Positions 8,640 to 16,672 of a DNA stretch of 64,000 bases are shown here, one piece after another. The number at the start of each line of letters is the position of its first letter. The stretch's first letter is position 1. Source of the stretch: Lachnospiraceae bacterium (GTDB lineage Bacteria; Bacillota; Clostridia; Lachnospirales; Lachnospiraceae); NCBI GenBank assembly GCA_022845955.1, contig AP025576.1:3906001-3970000 (forward strand). Direction: 5' to 3'. The notes under the pieces are model-generated. The model searched no databases, was not told where the DNA came from, and saw only the letters and a program-made list of their open reading frames with translations. A program made the position numbers and the translations under genes.

Positions 8640-8668
8640 AGTATAGTTGCTCCGGGCAAAAATGTCAA
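8640..8668 (-). promoter_or_regulatory. Promoter of the dehydratase operon
   Basis: Minus-strand TTGACA, 17 bp, TATACT. The leader to the dehydratase start is about 140 nt. The 345-bp region 8496-8840 is shared with the divergent XRE-type regulator, so this is a likely site of its action. I found no convincing operator dyad at the promoter itself. Confidence 0.75.
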
Positions 8669-8763
8669 TAAATACCGCATATATTATATTTGTTTTTTGT
8701 TGTTTTCAGCTGCGGTTCAGACGGCCCTTTGTGCCCTGCGGCATCCTCTCCACGAAGCGTAGG

Positions 8764-8792
8764 TTGCATTCCTCTTTCTTCTCCTTTATCCT
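8764..8792 (+). promoter_or_regulatory. Possible promoter of the XRE-desulfoferrodoxin regulator
   Basis: TTGCAT, 17 bp, TATCCT on the plus strand, about 50 nt ahead of the regulator start. It is a moderate match only. Confidence 0.35.
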
Positions 8793-8840
8793 TGAAGGAA
8801 GGAAAGACAGCTGCCTTATGCAGCGGAAAGGACACAAGAA

Positions 8841-9425
8841 ATGAATCATTATATTACCGGAAACACCATCCGGGAACTCAGGGAAAAGAAACAGATTACC
8901 CAGAAAGAACTGGCTCAGGTATTGGATGTAAGTGACAAAACCATATCCAAATGGGAAACGGCAAAGGGCTATCCCGATATCAGCCTGCTGGAGCCGCTGG
9001 CTGCCGCGCTGGATATTTCCGTTGCGGAGCTTCTCAGCGGAGATTACGTCACAAACCAGAATAAGATGGGAAACATGCTGCGCAGCGTCTTTTATATCTG
9101 CCCGGTATGCGGGAATATTATCCATACTATGGGGAAATGTGTGGTAAGCTGCTGCGGAATCACACTGCCGCCCGAAGAGGCGGAGGAAACGGACGGTGCC
9201 CATTCCCTTATTGTAGAACAGGTGGAGGATGAGTCCTATGTCACGATAGCGCATGAAATGAGCAAAACCCATCATATCTCGTTTATCGCCTGGATGACCT
9301 CCGGCAGGCTGGAGCTTTTAAAGCTTTATCCGGAACAGAATGCAGAAGGGCGGTTCCGGCTCAGAGGGCATGGATATCTGTACGTTTATTGTAATAAGCA
9401 TGGATTGATGAAGCAGAAAATTTAG
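8841..9425 (+). CDS. XRE HTH regulator fused to a desulfoferrodoxin/superoxide-reductase-like domain
   Basis: A 194-aa protein. Residues 6-66 are an XRE/Cro HTH (ITQKELAQVLDVSDKTISKWET). Residues 85-192 resemble desulfoferrodoxin. There is a desulforedoxin-like centre with C87, C90, C104 and C105 (CPVCG then SCCG), then the superoxide reductase centre ligands H121, H138, H144, C184 and H187, with spacings 17, 6, 40 and 3 that closely follow the enzyme (20, 6, 41, 3). The Glu and Lys normally just before the first His are G119 and A120 here, so catalysis may be weakened while iron binding is kept. It is divergent from the oxygen-sensitive glycyl radical dehydratase, suggesting an oxygen, superoxide or iron-state sensor for that operon. 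Start is supported by AAAGGA upstream. The sensing role is inference. Confidence 0.85.
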   Translation: MNHYITGNTIRELREKKQITQKELAQVLDVSDKTISKWETAKGYPDISLLEPLAAALDISVAELLSGDYVTNQNKMGNMLRSVFYICPVCGNIIHTMGKCVVSCCGITLPPEEAEETDGAHSLIVEQVEDESYVTIAHEMSKTHHISFIAWMTSGRLELLKLYPEQNAEGRFRLRGHGYLYVYCNKHGLMKQKI

Positions 9426-9503
9426 AAATTTGCTCGAGTTTTTAAGAGCTGTTTAGTCAGGCAGACGAGCGGGCACACCATTTGGCCCGTTGCCTGCCGG
9501 AAT

Positions 9504-9538
9504 AAAAGCCACGGGAGAATAGTGATTCCCGTGGCTTT
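9504..9538. terminator. Bidirectional terminator between the XRE regulator and the repeat protein gene
   Basis: A 12-bp stem (AAAGCCACGGGA / TCCCGTGGCTTT) with T-rich flanks on both strands lies between two convergent genes. Confidence 0.85.
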
Positions 9539-9544
9539 CCTCAT

Positions 9545-11989
9545 TTACCGAAACAAATTCAATAATCTCTGCCAGAAAGTAAGCGGTTCTTCTGCATTTT
9601 CAGGCATTACCTCCTCCGGCATCTTAATCCCATCTGTCTTCATGACGAACTGTACCAGGTTGACATTGGTATTTTTATCTGAGACAAAAGAAAGGGGAGT
9701 GAAATCGCTTCCTGAAAAATTGTTTATCACCTTATCCACTTCCTCATCAATCTGCGTATCAATATCGGAACTCTTATCCTTGAATTCGTCGGTTCCATCC
9801 TTCAATTCTCCCACTCCGTCCACTAAATCCTGCGTGCCGTCCAGTAAATCACCGGTGCCGTCCGCAAGCTGGCCGGATCCGTCCTTCAAATCATCGGAGG
9901 CATCTGTAAGTTCTTTCACGCCGTCCGCCAAATCCGATACTCCGGACTGCAAATCTTTGGTACCGTCCGCCAGTTCCCAGCCGCCGTCATTCAGTTCGGA
10001 AACGCCGGACTGTAACTGGTTGGTGCCGTCCGCAAGCTGGCCGATTCCGTTGGCCAGGGATCCTGCGCCGTCCGCAAGAGAGGCCACGCCGTCTTTCAGG
10101 GCGGAGGCGCCTTCGGAGAGTTGTTTGAGTTGGGATTGAGTGGCCGGATCACTTAATGCACTTATTGCTTCATAACTTCCAAGCAGCATATCCACCTTAG
10201 ACTTTACCTGCATCAGTGTCCCAATTTCAACCCAAATAGTTCCTGAAGTTCCCACATTTGATACTTCAATTACGGTTCCTTCCTTCTGCTCTTTCTGATT
10301 CACGTTTCTATAATCAAGCATTACTAATGAATAAGCACTGAATCTCTTTTCATACTTTACATCCTCTACGCTTTCCTTCTGTTCTTCCGCTTTATTCCTT
10401 TCGGTTTCTTGTACTTTTCCAGATTCATTGGTTCCTTTTTCATCATCTTCTTTATTCGTTTCCGATTCTACCGGACTTTCCTGTTTTTCCTGCTCATCAT
10501 TTTCATTATTTTCAGGCTCACTGTTATTATCCGTTCCTCCTTCAACACTTTCTGATGATTCCTGTGTTGCCCCTTCCGTTTCTTCTGGTTCTTCTGTCTG
10601 ATCTTCCTGTGTATCTTTTTCTTGCACAGAATTTCCGGAAACGGGTGCTGCCGATGGGTGATTTTCAGCTGATATGCTATTTGTCCCTCCTGTCCCGCCT
10701 GAAACAGATTGCACAAGTTCCATCATTTTATTTGACAAATCATTTGAAAAACTTGTTAATCGTTCTTTTATATTTGTCCCTTTAGGCTGATAGCCAGATC
10801 CCATTATTGAAGTGACACTTCCTACAAGAATCTGCAAGCTTTCTTCTATCTTCTTTTCATCTCCCAGGCTGCTCATCATCCCCACCAACGCACTAATCCC
10901 ATCACTCAGCTGCCCGGCCCCGCTTTTCAGTTTGTCGGCGCCTTCCGCCAGCTTCCTCGCGCCGGCTGCTGCGCCTTCCTCTCCGTTATAACCTCCGGCC
11001 AGTTGATCCACACCTTCCTTCAGGGAGGAAATTCCATCCGCCAGCTCCGTTGCCCCGTCGGCGAGATCGTCCGTTCCGTCCTTCAGCGTATCCACGCCGT
11101 CTCCCAGAGACTGCGCGCCGTCCGCATAGCTTTCAATCCCTTCCTTCAGGCTGTCGGCCCCATCCTTTAAATCGGCAGCGCCGTCCTTCAGCGCGCCTGC
11201 GCCATCGGACAGTTCCGCCGCACCGTCGGAAAATTCATCCGCCGCATCCTTGATCTCACCGGTTTTGTCATACAGGGCATCCATGGATAACGTATCCCTG
11301 TCCAGATCAAAGGACATGGGGACTCCCTGGAAGCTTATGGGATCCATTTCAAAATCCAGGATATCCGCCGTAATAACGATATCCTTTTCCTGCCCTGCCA
11401 TAATATTGTATACCAGCTGCTTGGAGATCCCTACGTTGCCTACAGCGGCCCCTGCCGCCTTCAGATTGCTGCAAGTATCCATATTCATGGTTACGGTGGC
11501 CTGAAGCAGGTAATTTTCGAAAAAAGCTTCGTCCACACTGTCATTTTTCCCTACATGTATGGTTATTTTCAGGCTTCCGTTCTTCCCGGCCAGTTCCTCC
11601 GCCTGCATTTCTTTTCCGTCCAGATAATAACGGATGGTGAGTTCCCAGGGCATCTCTTTGGTTTTCAGGTTTCCCTGGTAGAAAAAGTTTCCTGCGGGGG
11701 CCGCTGCGGTAATGGTATCCCCCTTTTTTTCCAGTTCCGCATCTGTTGTCAGATTTTTTACGGAATCGTATTTTCCGTAATCCACAATATCCGTTTCCGT
11801 TTCCAGCCGGAAGGAATTGACCACATAGATGCTGTCCACGCTTCCGTCCTGTTTCAGGTTCACATATACATTTTCATCCTTTTGTGTATTGGCACCTGCC
11901 GCGGCTGCGGAAAAACCGCTGCCCAGAAACATCACTGCCGACAGGATACATGCGGTACCCTTTACTGCCAGGTTCTTATTTTTTTTCAT
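9545..11989 (-). CDS. Secreted heptad-repeat (xLxDGxx) partner of an MMPL exporter
   Basis: An 814-aa protein with a signal peptide (residues 1-31, hydrophobic stretch ending in AAAAG). A beta-rich N-terminal domain runs to about residue 235. Two long blocks of 7-residue repeats with consensus xLxDGxx follow (about 240-385 and 640-770), as found in YhgE/Pip-type and MMPL-associated proteins. Between them lies an acidic, low-complexity Glu/Ser/Asn/Gln linker at about 460-570. The repeats should form an extended coiled or helical rod at the cell surface. I see no sortase motif or clear C-terminal membrane anchor. It follows the MMPL gene by 12 bp and is probably co-transcribed, so it may be a periplasm-like scaffold or substrate-handling subunit of the exporter. 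Exact function unknown. Confidence 0.75.
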   Translation of the reverse strand: MKKNKNLAVKGTACILSAVMFLGSGFSAAAAGANTQKDENVYVNLKQDGSVDSIYVVNSFRLETETDIVDYGKYDSVKNLTTDAELEKKGDTITAAAPAGNFFYQGNLKTKEMPWELTIRYYLDGKEMQAEELAGKNGSLKITIHVGKNDSVDEAFFENYLLQATVTMNMDTCSNLKAAGAAVGNVGISKQLVYNIMAGQEKDIVITADILDFEMDPISFQGVPMSFDLDRDTLSMDALYDKTGEIKDAADEFSDGAAELSDGAGALKDGAADLKDGADSLKEGIESYADGAQSLGDGVDTLKDGTDDLADGATELADGISSLKEGVDQLAGGYNGEEGAAAGARKLAEGADKLKSGAGQLSDGISALVGMMSSLGDEKKIEESLQILVGSVTSIMGSGYQPKGTNIKERLTSFSNDLSNKMMELVQSVSGGTGGTNSISAENHPSAAPVSGNSVQEKDTQEDQTEEPEETEGATQESSESVEGGTDNNSEPENNENDEQEKQESPVESETNKEDDEKGTNESGKVQETERNKAEEQKESVEDVKYEKRFSAYSLVMLDYRNVNQKEQKEGTVIEVSNVGTSGTIWVEIGTLMQVKSKVDMLLGSYEAISALSDPATQSQLKQLSEGASALKDGVASLADGAGSLANGIGQLADGTNQLQSGVSELNDGGWELADGTKDLQSGVSDLADGVKELTDASDDLKDGSGQLADGTGDLLDGTQDLVDGVGELKDGTDEFKDKSSDIDTQIDEEVDKVINNFSGSDFTPLSFVSDKNTNVNLVQFVMKTDGIKMPEEVMPENAEEPLTFWQRLLNLFR

Positions 11990-12001
11990 CTTCTCTCCTC
12001 C

Positions 12002-14098
12002 TTAATCCGCTGCTTTCCCGGACTCCGCGCTCTCTTTTTCTTTCCTGTAAAAATCACAGTGCAGAGTCGTACGCCTTATCACTCCGTCAAAAAGGAGCAG
12101 AAGGGTGGGCAGGACAAATATAACCAAAACAAAGGACAGCGCCGCGCCCCGTCCAATTAATATTCCCAGCTGGCTCAGTACGCCGTTGGTGGATACCTTT
12201 CCCAATATCACGCCTGCCAGAGTGAGTACGGACGCAGAAGTGAGAATGGATATGGTACAGGTCTTCAGTGTCATAAACGCCGCTTCTTTTTTGGAAAGCT
12301 TTTTCCTGAAATCCATATACCGGTCGGAAAACAGAATGGCGTAATCAATCGTCGCTCCCAGCTGTACGGTGCTGATTATCAGATACCCGATGTAAAACAA
12401 TGTCTGTCCCTGGAAATAGGGGAGCCCCAAGTTAATCCAGATGGAGGATTCGATAACCAGCGTCAGAATCACCGGCAGGGACAGGGATTTAAAGGTCACC
12501 AGCAGAATGCAGAACACAAAAGCAATCGCCAGAAAGTTCACCTTGGCATTATCCTGGGTAATGGTGGTTTTCAAATCCTCCGTGCTCACCAGCTCTCCTG
12601 CATATTGGATTTTATCCCCGTAATATTTTTCCCCGATGTTGCGGATATCGTTCACCTTTTCGTACCAGTCCGGATCCTTTTCCTCCGTCTCCAGCGTGAT
12701 AACAAACCGGCTGTAATGGGCGGAATAAAGCTGGGACACGGTTTCGGAAGGCAGGAAGGAGGAAGGGATGGCATTCCCAACAGAGTTCACATAAGAAACC
12801 ACGCTTGTTACGCAGTCCAGCTTTTTCAGTTCCTCATTCATGGCAATTTCCTTTTCCATGTTTCCCTTGGGAACCATGAGTACGACCGGATTGGAGGAGC
12901 CAAACATGCTGTCGATCGCTTCCATATCGCGTCCCATCTGTGTGGCCCTGGTGCTGTATACCTGGCTTCCTCCGTAGAAGAAAGCATTCTTCTGCTGGCC
13001 TAGGAAAGAAACCGGGAGAATCAGAGCCACCAGGACAAGCATGGGAATCCGCAGCTTCATGACCAGTCCAGCAAATTTATCAAACGTAGGGATAAAGCTG
13101 CGATGCTGTGTTTTATCTATCAGGCGGTATGTAGAAATAGCCAGGGCAGGCAGGAAACAAAGCACGCTCACAAGGCTGAATACAATAGCCTTTGACATAA
13201 CCCAGCCCATATCAGGCCCTATTTTAAAGCGCATGAGCACCAGGGCCAGGAAACCGGTAACCGTTGTCAGCCCGCTGGAAAGGATGCTCCCCACAGACTG
13301 CTGTACCGCCTGTGTCATCGCTTTTTCCACCGGAAGGCCCTCATCCCTGTTTTCCGCGAAGCGGTGGAGAAGGAAAATGGAGTAGTCCATGGACACCGCC
13401 AGCTGCAGCACACTCCCGGCCGCATTGGTCACAAAGGAAATGGTGCCGAACATCAGGTTCGTTCCCCGGTTAATCAGGATAGCCACCCCGATGGTTATCA
13501 TAAACAGTACGGGTTCAAACCAGGATTTGGTAGTCAGGATCAGAATCAGGAAGATAATCGGCACAGCCAGAAACATGATCTGCTGCACCTCCGCCGACGT
13601 ATTTACCGGAGCCAGCACGGAGGTCACCGCAGCGCCCGACATGCAGTTTTCTTCCCCGATAATTTCCCTTACCGCCGGTATCACGCTTTCCTGCTTTTTT
13701 TCGTCTACGGTCACGCTGAACAACGCGTTTCCGTCCTGATACCAGTCATCCACGGTTTTCTGCTCCGCCAGCTCCAGCGGCTCGTAAATGTCCACCGCAT
13801 CATCCAGCCAGTTAATTTCCTCCACACCGTCCACCGCAGCTATTTGTTCCTTATAAGCCAATGCCCGGGGAATGGAAACCTCATATACCAGCACCCTCAT
13901 ATTCGGTACGGACTGGCTGTACTCCTCATCCATCACCTCCAGCGCTTTCGTGGAGGCGGACGTATCGGGCAGATAGTCGGCAAAATCATAATTTACCCCT
14001 ACCAGGCCGGAAAGAACGGCGCACAGGACGGCAGCTAAAACGAATACACCGATGATCAGTTTCTTATGTCTCAGCAAAAATTGGGTATATCGTTCCAT
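12002..14098 (-). CDS. MMPL/RND-family membrane transporter
   Basis: A 698-aa polytopic protein with the two-half MMPL layout. One membrane helix lies near residue 15, a large extracytoplasmic loop follows, then five or more helices, and the arrangement repeats. The DYSIFLLHRF and DYAILFSDRY segments at the end of each half contain the conserved Asp-Tyr of the proton-relay helices. Similar Gram-positive proteins export lipids or hydrophobic compounds. I choose ATG 14098 because GAGGAG lies 7-12 bases upstream; a GTG at 14107 overlaps that site. The divergent TetR regulator and the downstream repeat protein suggest an inducible three-gene export unit. Substrate unknown. Confidence 0.88.
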   Translation of the reverse strand: MERYTQFLLRHKKLIIGVFVLAAVLCAVLSGLVGVNYDFADYLPDTSASTKALEVMDEEYSQSVPNMRVLVYEVSIPRALAYKEQIAAVDGVEEINWLDDAVDIYEPLELAEQKTVDDWYQDGNALFSVTVDEKKQESVIPAVREIIGEENCMSGAAVTSVLAPVNTSAEVQQIMFLAVPIIFLILILTTKSWFEPVLFMITIGVAILINRGTNLMFGTISFVTNAAGSVLQLAVSMDYSIFLLHRFAENRDEGLPVEKAMTQAVQQSVGSILSSGLTTVTGFLALVLMRFKIGPDMGWVMSKAIVFSLVSVLCFLPALAISTYRLIDKTQHRSFIPTFDKFAGLVMKLRIPMLVLVALILPVSFLGQQKNAFFYGGSQVYSTRATQMGRDMEAIDSMFGSSNPVVLMVPKGNMEKEIAMNEELKKLDCVTSVVSYVNSVGNAIPSSFLPSETVSQLYSAHYSRFVITLETEEKDPDWYEKVNDIRNIGEKYYGDKIQYAGELVSTEDLKTTITQDNAKVNFLAIAFVFCILLVTFKSLSLPVILTLVIESSIWINLGLPYFQGQTLFYIGYLIISTVQLGATIDYAILFSDRYMDFRKKLSKKEAAFMTLKTCTISILTSASVLTLAGVILGKVSTNGVLSQLGILIGRGAALSFVLVIFVLPTLLLLFDGVIRRTTLHCDFYRKEKESAESGKAAD

Positions 14099-14113
14099 TT
14101 TTTTCACTCCTCA

Positions 14114-14196
14114 ATTACTCAACTGTATTTTATTACTCAACAGCTGTTCATTTTCTTGCTTTTCTAAATTATATTAATTATAATTATCTAATACAA
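14114..14196 (-). promoter_or_regulatory. MMPL operon promoter with repeated TetR-type operator candidates
   Basis: Minus-strand TTGTAT (14191-14196), 17 bp, TATAAT (14168-14173). Downstream of the start point, ATTACTCAAC occurs twice (14114 and 14132, 18 bp apart), and AACAGCTGTT (14139-14148) is a perfect palindrome. A related GTTACTGAAC lies at 14221 ahead of the tetR gene. These are candidate binding sites for the divergent TetR protein. Confidence 0.55.
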
Positions 14197-14284
14197 TAAT
14201 CAGTGTTTATATTTGTGTTTGTTACTGAACACATTCCGGCTTTGTGTTTAGTTTTTTATAGTTTTTTAAGAAAGAGAGGATCGT

Positions 14285-14857
14285 ATGGAACCTGCAAAAA
14301 CCGACCGGCGGGTCCGGAAAACAAAAACACGTCTTCTGAATTGTCTGACGGAATTGATGAAAGAAAAAGAGGTCAAAGACATTTCAGTCAAAGAGCTCTC
14401 CGACCTTGCCGATATCAACCGGGGTACCTTTTACCTGCATTACAGAGATGTATATGACATGCTGAATAAGGTGGAGGATGAGCTTTTCTCGGAATTTAAC
14501 GAGATACTCGACCGGGACTTTACCATAGTGCCGGACGATACCTTATATACCATACTGGAAGATGTGTTTACCTTTCTGTACGCTAATGTACAGACCGCCC
14601 AGGCCCTGATGGGCCCTCACGGGGATCTCACCTTCATAAACCGGATGAAAGAGGTGGTAAAACAGCGCATCCTCCAGGTCTGGCGCAAAAACCAGCAGCC
14701 CTCCGAAACCTTCGACTACTATTATTCCTTTCTGGTATCCGGCTGTATAGGTATGATCGAAACCTGGCTTAACAAAGAAACGCCGGAGCCGCCCAGGCAG
14801 ATTGCCGCCCTGGCAGGCGATTTAATCAAGCGGGGGTTTATAACACCGGTTTTTTAG
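14285..14857 (+). CDS. TetR/AcrR-family regulator of the MMPL operon
   Basis: A 190-aa TetR-type repressor. The N-terminal HTH spans about residues 20-55 (ISVKELSDLADINRGTFYLHY), and the C-terminal half is an all-helical ligand domain of the type seen in Firmicutes TetR proteins next to transporters. A GAGAGGA site precedes the ATG. It is transcribed away from the MMPL gene across 186 bp containing repeated ATTACTCAAC motifs, the usual arrangement for local autoregulation and control of an exporter. The ligand cannot be told from sequence. Confidence 0.88.
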   Translation: MEPAKTDRRVRKTKTRLLNCLTELMKEKEVKDISVKELSDLADINRGTFYLHYRDVYDMLNKVEDELFSEFNEILDRDFTIVPDDTLYTILEDVFTFLYANVQTAQALMGPHGDLTFINRMKEVVKQRILQVWRKNQQPSETFDYYYSFLVSGCIGMIETWLNKETPEPPRQIAALAGDLIKRGFITPVF

Positions 14858-14867
14858 CTTCCGTACA

Positions 14868-14930
14868 AAAAAAGCTTCCTGCCGCACAGACAACCGGAAT
14901 TGTTGTCTGTCTGCGGCAGGAAGCTTTTTT
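14868..14930. terminator. Strong bidirectional terminator
   Basis: A long stem (AAAGCTTCCTGCCGC... pairing with ...GCGGCAGGAAGCTTT, extended by ACAGACAAC/GTTGTCTGT) with A and T tracts at both ends lies between the tetR gene and the HPr-like gene. Confidence 0.9.
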
Positions 14931-14968
14931 ACCAACGGCAGCCGCTGTCTTTTAAAGAAAACGTGCTG

Positions 14969-15226
14969 TCATAAATTCTGTGCCATAAATGCCTGCAATT
15001 CCTGGTAGGCTACCTCCTCGTCCTTTCCTGAAATCTGCAGGTGCAGTCTGTCCCCCTGCTGGATGTTCATATGCAGAATCCCCAGCAGTTTACTCAGATT
15101 GCCGCTTTTCTCCCCATCCGTAAGAATGACGTCACTTTCAAAATCCTTTACAAGATGCATCATTACCCCTGCTACCCGGGGATGCAGCCCGACAACCGAA
15201 CGTACCGTATGTTCAAACTCTCTCAT
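14969..15226 (-). CDS. HPr-family phosphocarrier-like protein
   Basis: An 85-aa HPr-like protein. The phospho-acceptor histidine is present in GLHPRVAG, but the usual order H-A-R-P is H-P-R-V here. The regulatory serine region (NLSKLLGILHMNIQQGDRLHL) is preserved. It may be a PTS phosphocarrier or a Crh/NPr-like regulatory paralogue rather than the main HPr, since no ptsI lies nearby. The start is ATG 15226 with GGAGGG six bases upstream; an in-frame extension to 15259 begins near the promoter -10. It is monocistronic between its own promoter and a strong terminator. Confidence 0.85.
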   Translation of the reverse strand: MREFEHTVRSVVGLHPRVAGVMMHLVKDFESDVILTDGEKSGNLSKLLGILHMNIQQGDRLHLQISGKDEEVAYQELQAFMAQNL

Positions 15227-15261
15227 AAAAATCCCTCCATAATGCCCCTTGTTACACAAAC

Positions 15262-15290
15262 ATTATATCATATGCATACACATTGTACAA
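15262..15290 (-). promoter_or_regulatory. Promoter of the HPr-like gene
   Basis: Minus-strand TTGTAC, 17 bp, TATAAT, about 35 nt upstream of the start. The -35 region forms the palindrome TTGTACAA. Confidence 0.75.
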
Positions 15291-15389
15291 GTATTCGCGC
15301 CGTCTGTCGTCATTTTTTTGTATGCTTTTACATTGTTTTTGCATTTATGAGAGGTTTTTGTGCATTATTGTCATATTATGGCGTTTCTA

Positions 15390-16574
15390 TCAATTTTCTG
15401 TTTCACTTATGAAAAGATTTCTCATTCTGCGGACCACGGATGTAAGGCCGGAGTCTGTTTTCTGCATCATAAAAAGCATGGTCATCCGGGCCGCCGGATC
15501 ATTGGCAAAGTAACAGCCAAGCCAGCCGTCCCAGCCGTATTCTCCCACATGATTCAGGGTTGCCGACTGGCCCGGATCCTTCATTACCCGCATCAGATTC
15601 CCATAACTAAAGCCCGGCATATTGGAAAAATTGCGGACAAATGCGAGCTGCTGCGCCTGATTCAGCTGGCCTGCCGTCATAAAGCGTACCGTAGCCGGAC
15701 GGAGAATCCGTCTGCCGTCCAGTTCTCCTTCATTCAAAAGCATCTGGGCAAACCGGGCATAGTCATCAATGGTGGAAACCAGCCCGGCTCCGCCGGACTC
15801 AAACGCAGGCTGCCTGTCCATGGCATTGATAATCCCCAGATGGTTTTCTTCATATCGCACCAGTTCCCCGTTGTCATCCATACGATAGGCCGCCGCCAGA
15901 CGTTCCCTTTTCTCCTCCGGCACATAAAAGCCGGTATCCTTCATTTCAAGAGGGGAAAAGATATATTTTTCCAGAAAAGCACCGAAGGTCATCCCGGATG
16001 CCGCTTCCACTACCGCTCCCAGCACATCCGCGGAGGTTCCGTAAAGCCAGGAGGAGCCCGGATGGAATTTCAAAGGCCCTCTGCCCAGCGCTTCTGCTAT
16101 TTCCGCCGTTGTCATTGCCTGATCCGTCAGCAGTCTTTCATCCACCCGGCGGAACACCTGTGTGGCATATTCCCCTGCCAGACCCGGATTTCCGTTATAC
16201 AGCAGTCCCGAAGTCATGCCCAGCAGATCCTTAACCGTGACTTCCCTCTCCGCCGGCACCAGACTTCCGTTTTCTTCCACCTGCTGTCCCTTAAAAGCCG
16301 GCAGATAGGTGGAAACAGGCTCCGCCAGATCCAGTTTTCCCTGCTCAAACAGAACCATCGCAGCCGCCCCTGTTATGGGTTTGCTCATGGAATAAAGGCG
16401 GTAAATCTGATCTCTGCGGATGGCCTTCCCCCGTTCCCTGTCCGCCATACCGCTTTCCAGGTAACAGATTTCCTCTCCATCCTGTCTGATGAGCAGGCTT
16501 CCCCCCGCCAGTTCTTTATGGGCAACTGCGGTATCCAGCATTTCCTGCATTTTTTCTCTGATTTCTGCTTTCAT
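15390..16574 (-). CDS. Serine hydrolase of the class C beta-lactamase family
   Basis: A 394-aa beta-lactamase/EstB-type serine hydrolase. The nucleophile is in SMSK (SxxK), and the second motif appears as YGTS instead of YxN. There is no signal peptide, so it should be cytoplasmic and act as an esterase or D-amino-acid amidase-like hydrolase rather than a drug-resistance enzyme. A HVGEYGWDGWLG segment near the C-terminus matches related esterases. It lies 98 bp downstream of the Zn alcohol dehydrogenase on the same strand, possibly in one transcript. Substrate unknown. Confidence 0.85.
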   Translation of the reverse strand: MKAEIREKMQEMLDTAVAHKELAGGSLLIRQDGEEICYLESGMADRERGKAIRRDQIYRLYSMSKPITGAAAMVLFEQGKLDLAEPVSTYLPAFKGQQVEENGSLVPAEREVTVKDLLGMTSGLLYNGNPGLAGEYATQVFRRVDERLLTDQAMTTAEIAEALGRGPLKFHPGSSWLYGTSADVLGAVVEAASGMTFGAFLEKYIFSPLEMKDTGFYVPEEKRERLAAAYRMDDNGELVRYEENHLGIINAMDRQPAFESGGAGLVSTIDDYARFAQMLLNEGELDGRRILRPATVRFMTAGQLNQAQQLAFVRNFSNMPGFSYGNLMRVMKDPGQSATLNHVGEYGWDGWLGCYFANDPAARMTMLFMMQKTDSGLTSVVRRMRNLFISETEN

Positions 16575-16672
16575 TTCTGTTTCTTCCCCTTTTCTTTCTC
16601 TCTTTATACCGGGTCTGCATTATGCATCTTTGTCAGACCTTCCGGTATCTGTCTTTCTCACAGCATCCTCTC

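Noticed and set aside
8492-8680. Small minus-strand frame in the dehydratase leader.
   Set aside because: Its start lies at or before the promoter and there is no ribosome binding site or recognisable product.
8841-9425. XRE protein as an antitoxin of a toxin-antitoxin pair.
   Set aside because: No toxin-like gene is adjacent, and the C-terminal half is a complete desulfoferrodoxin-like metal domain.
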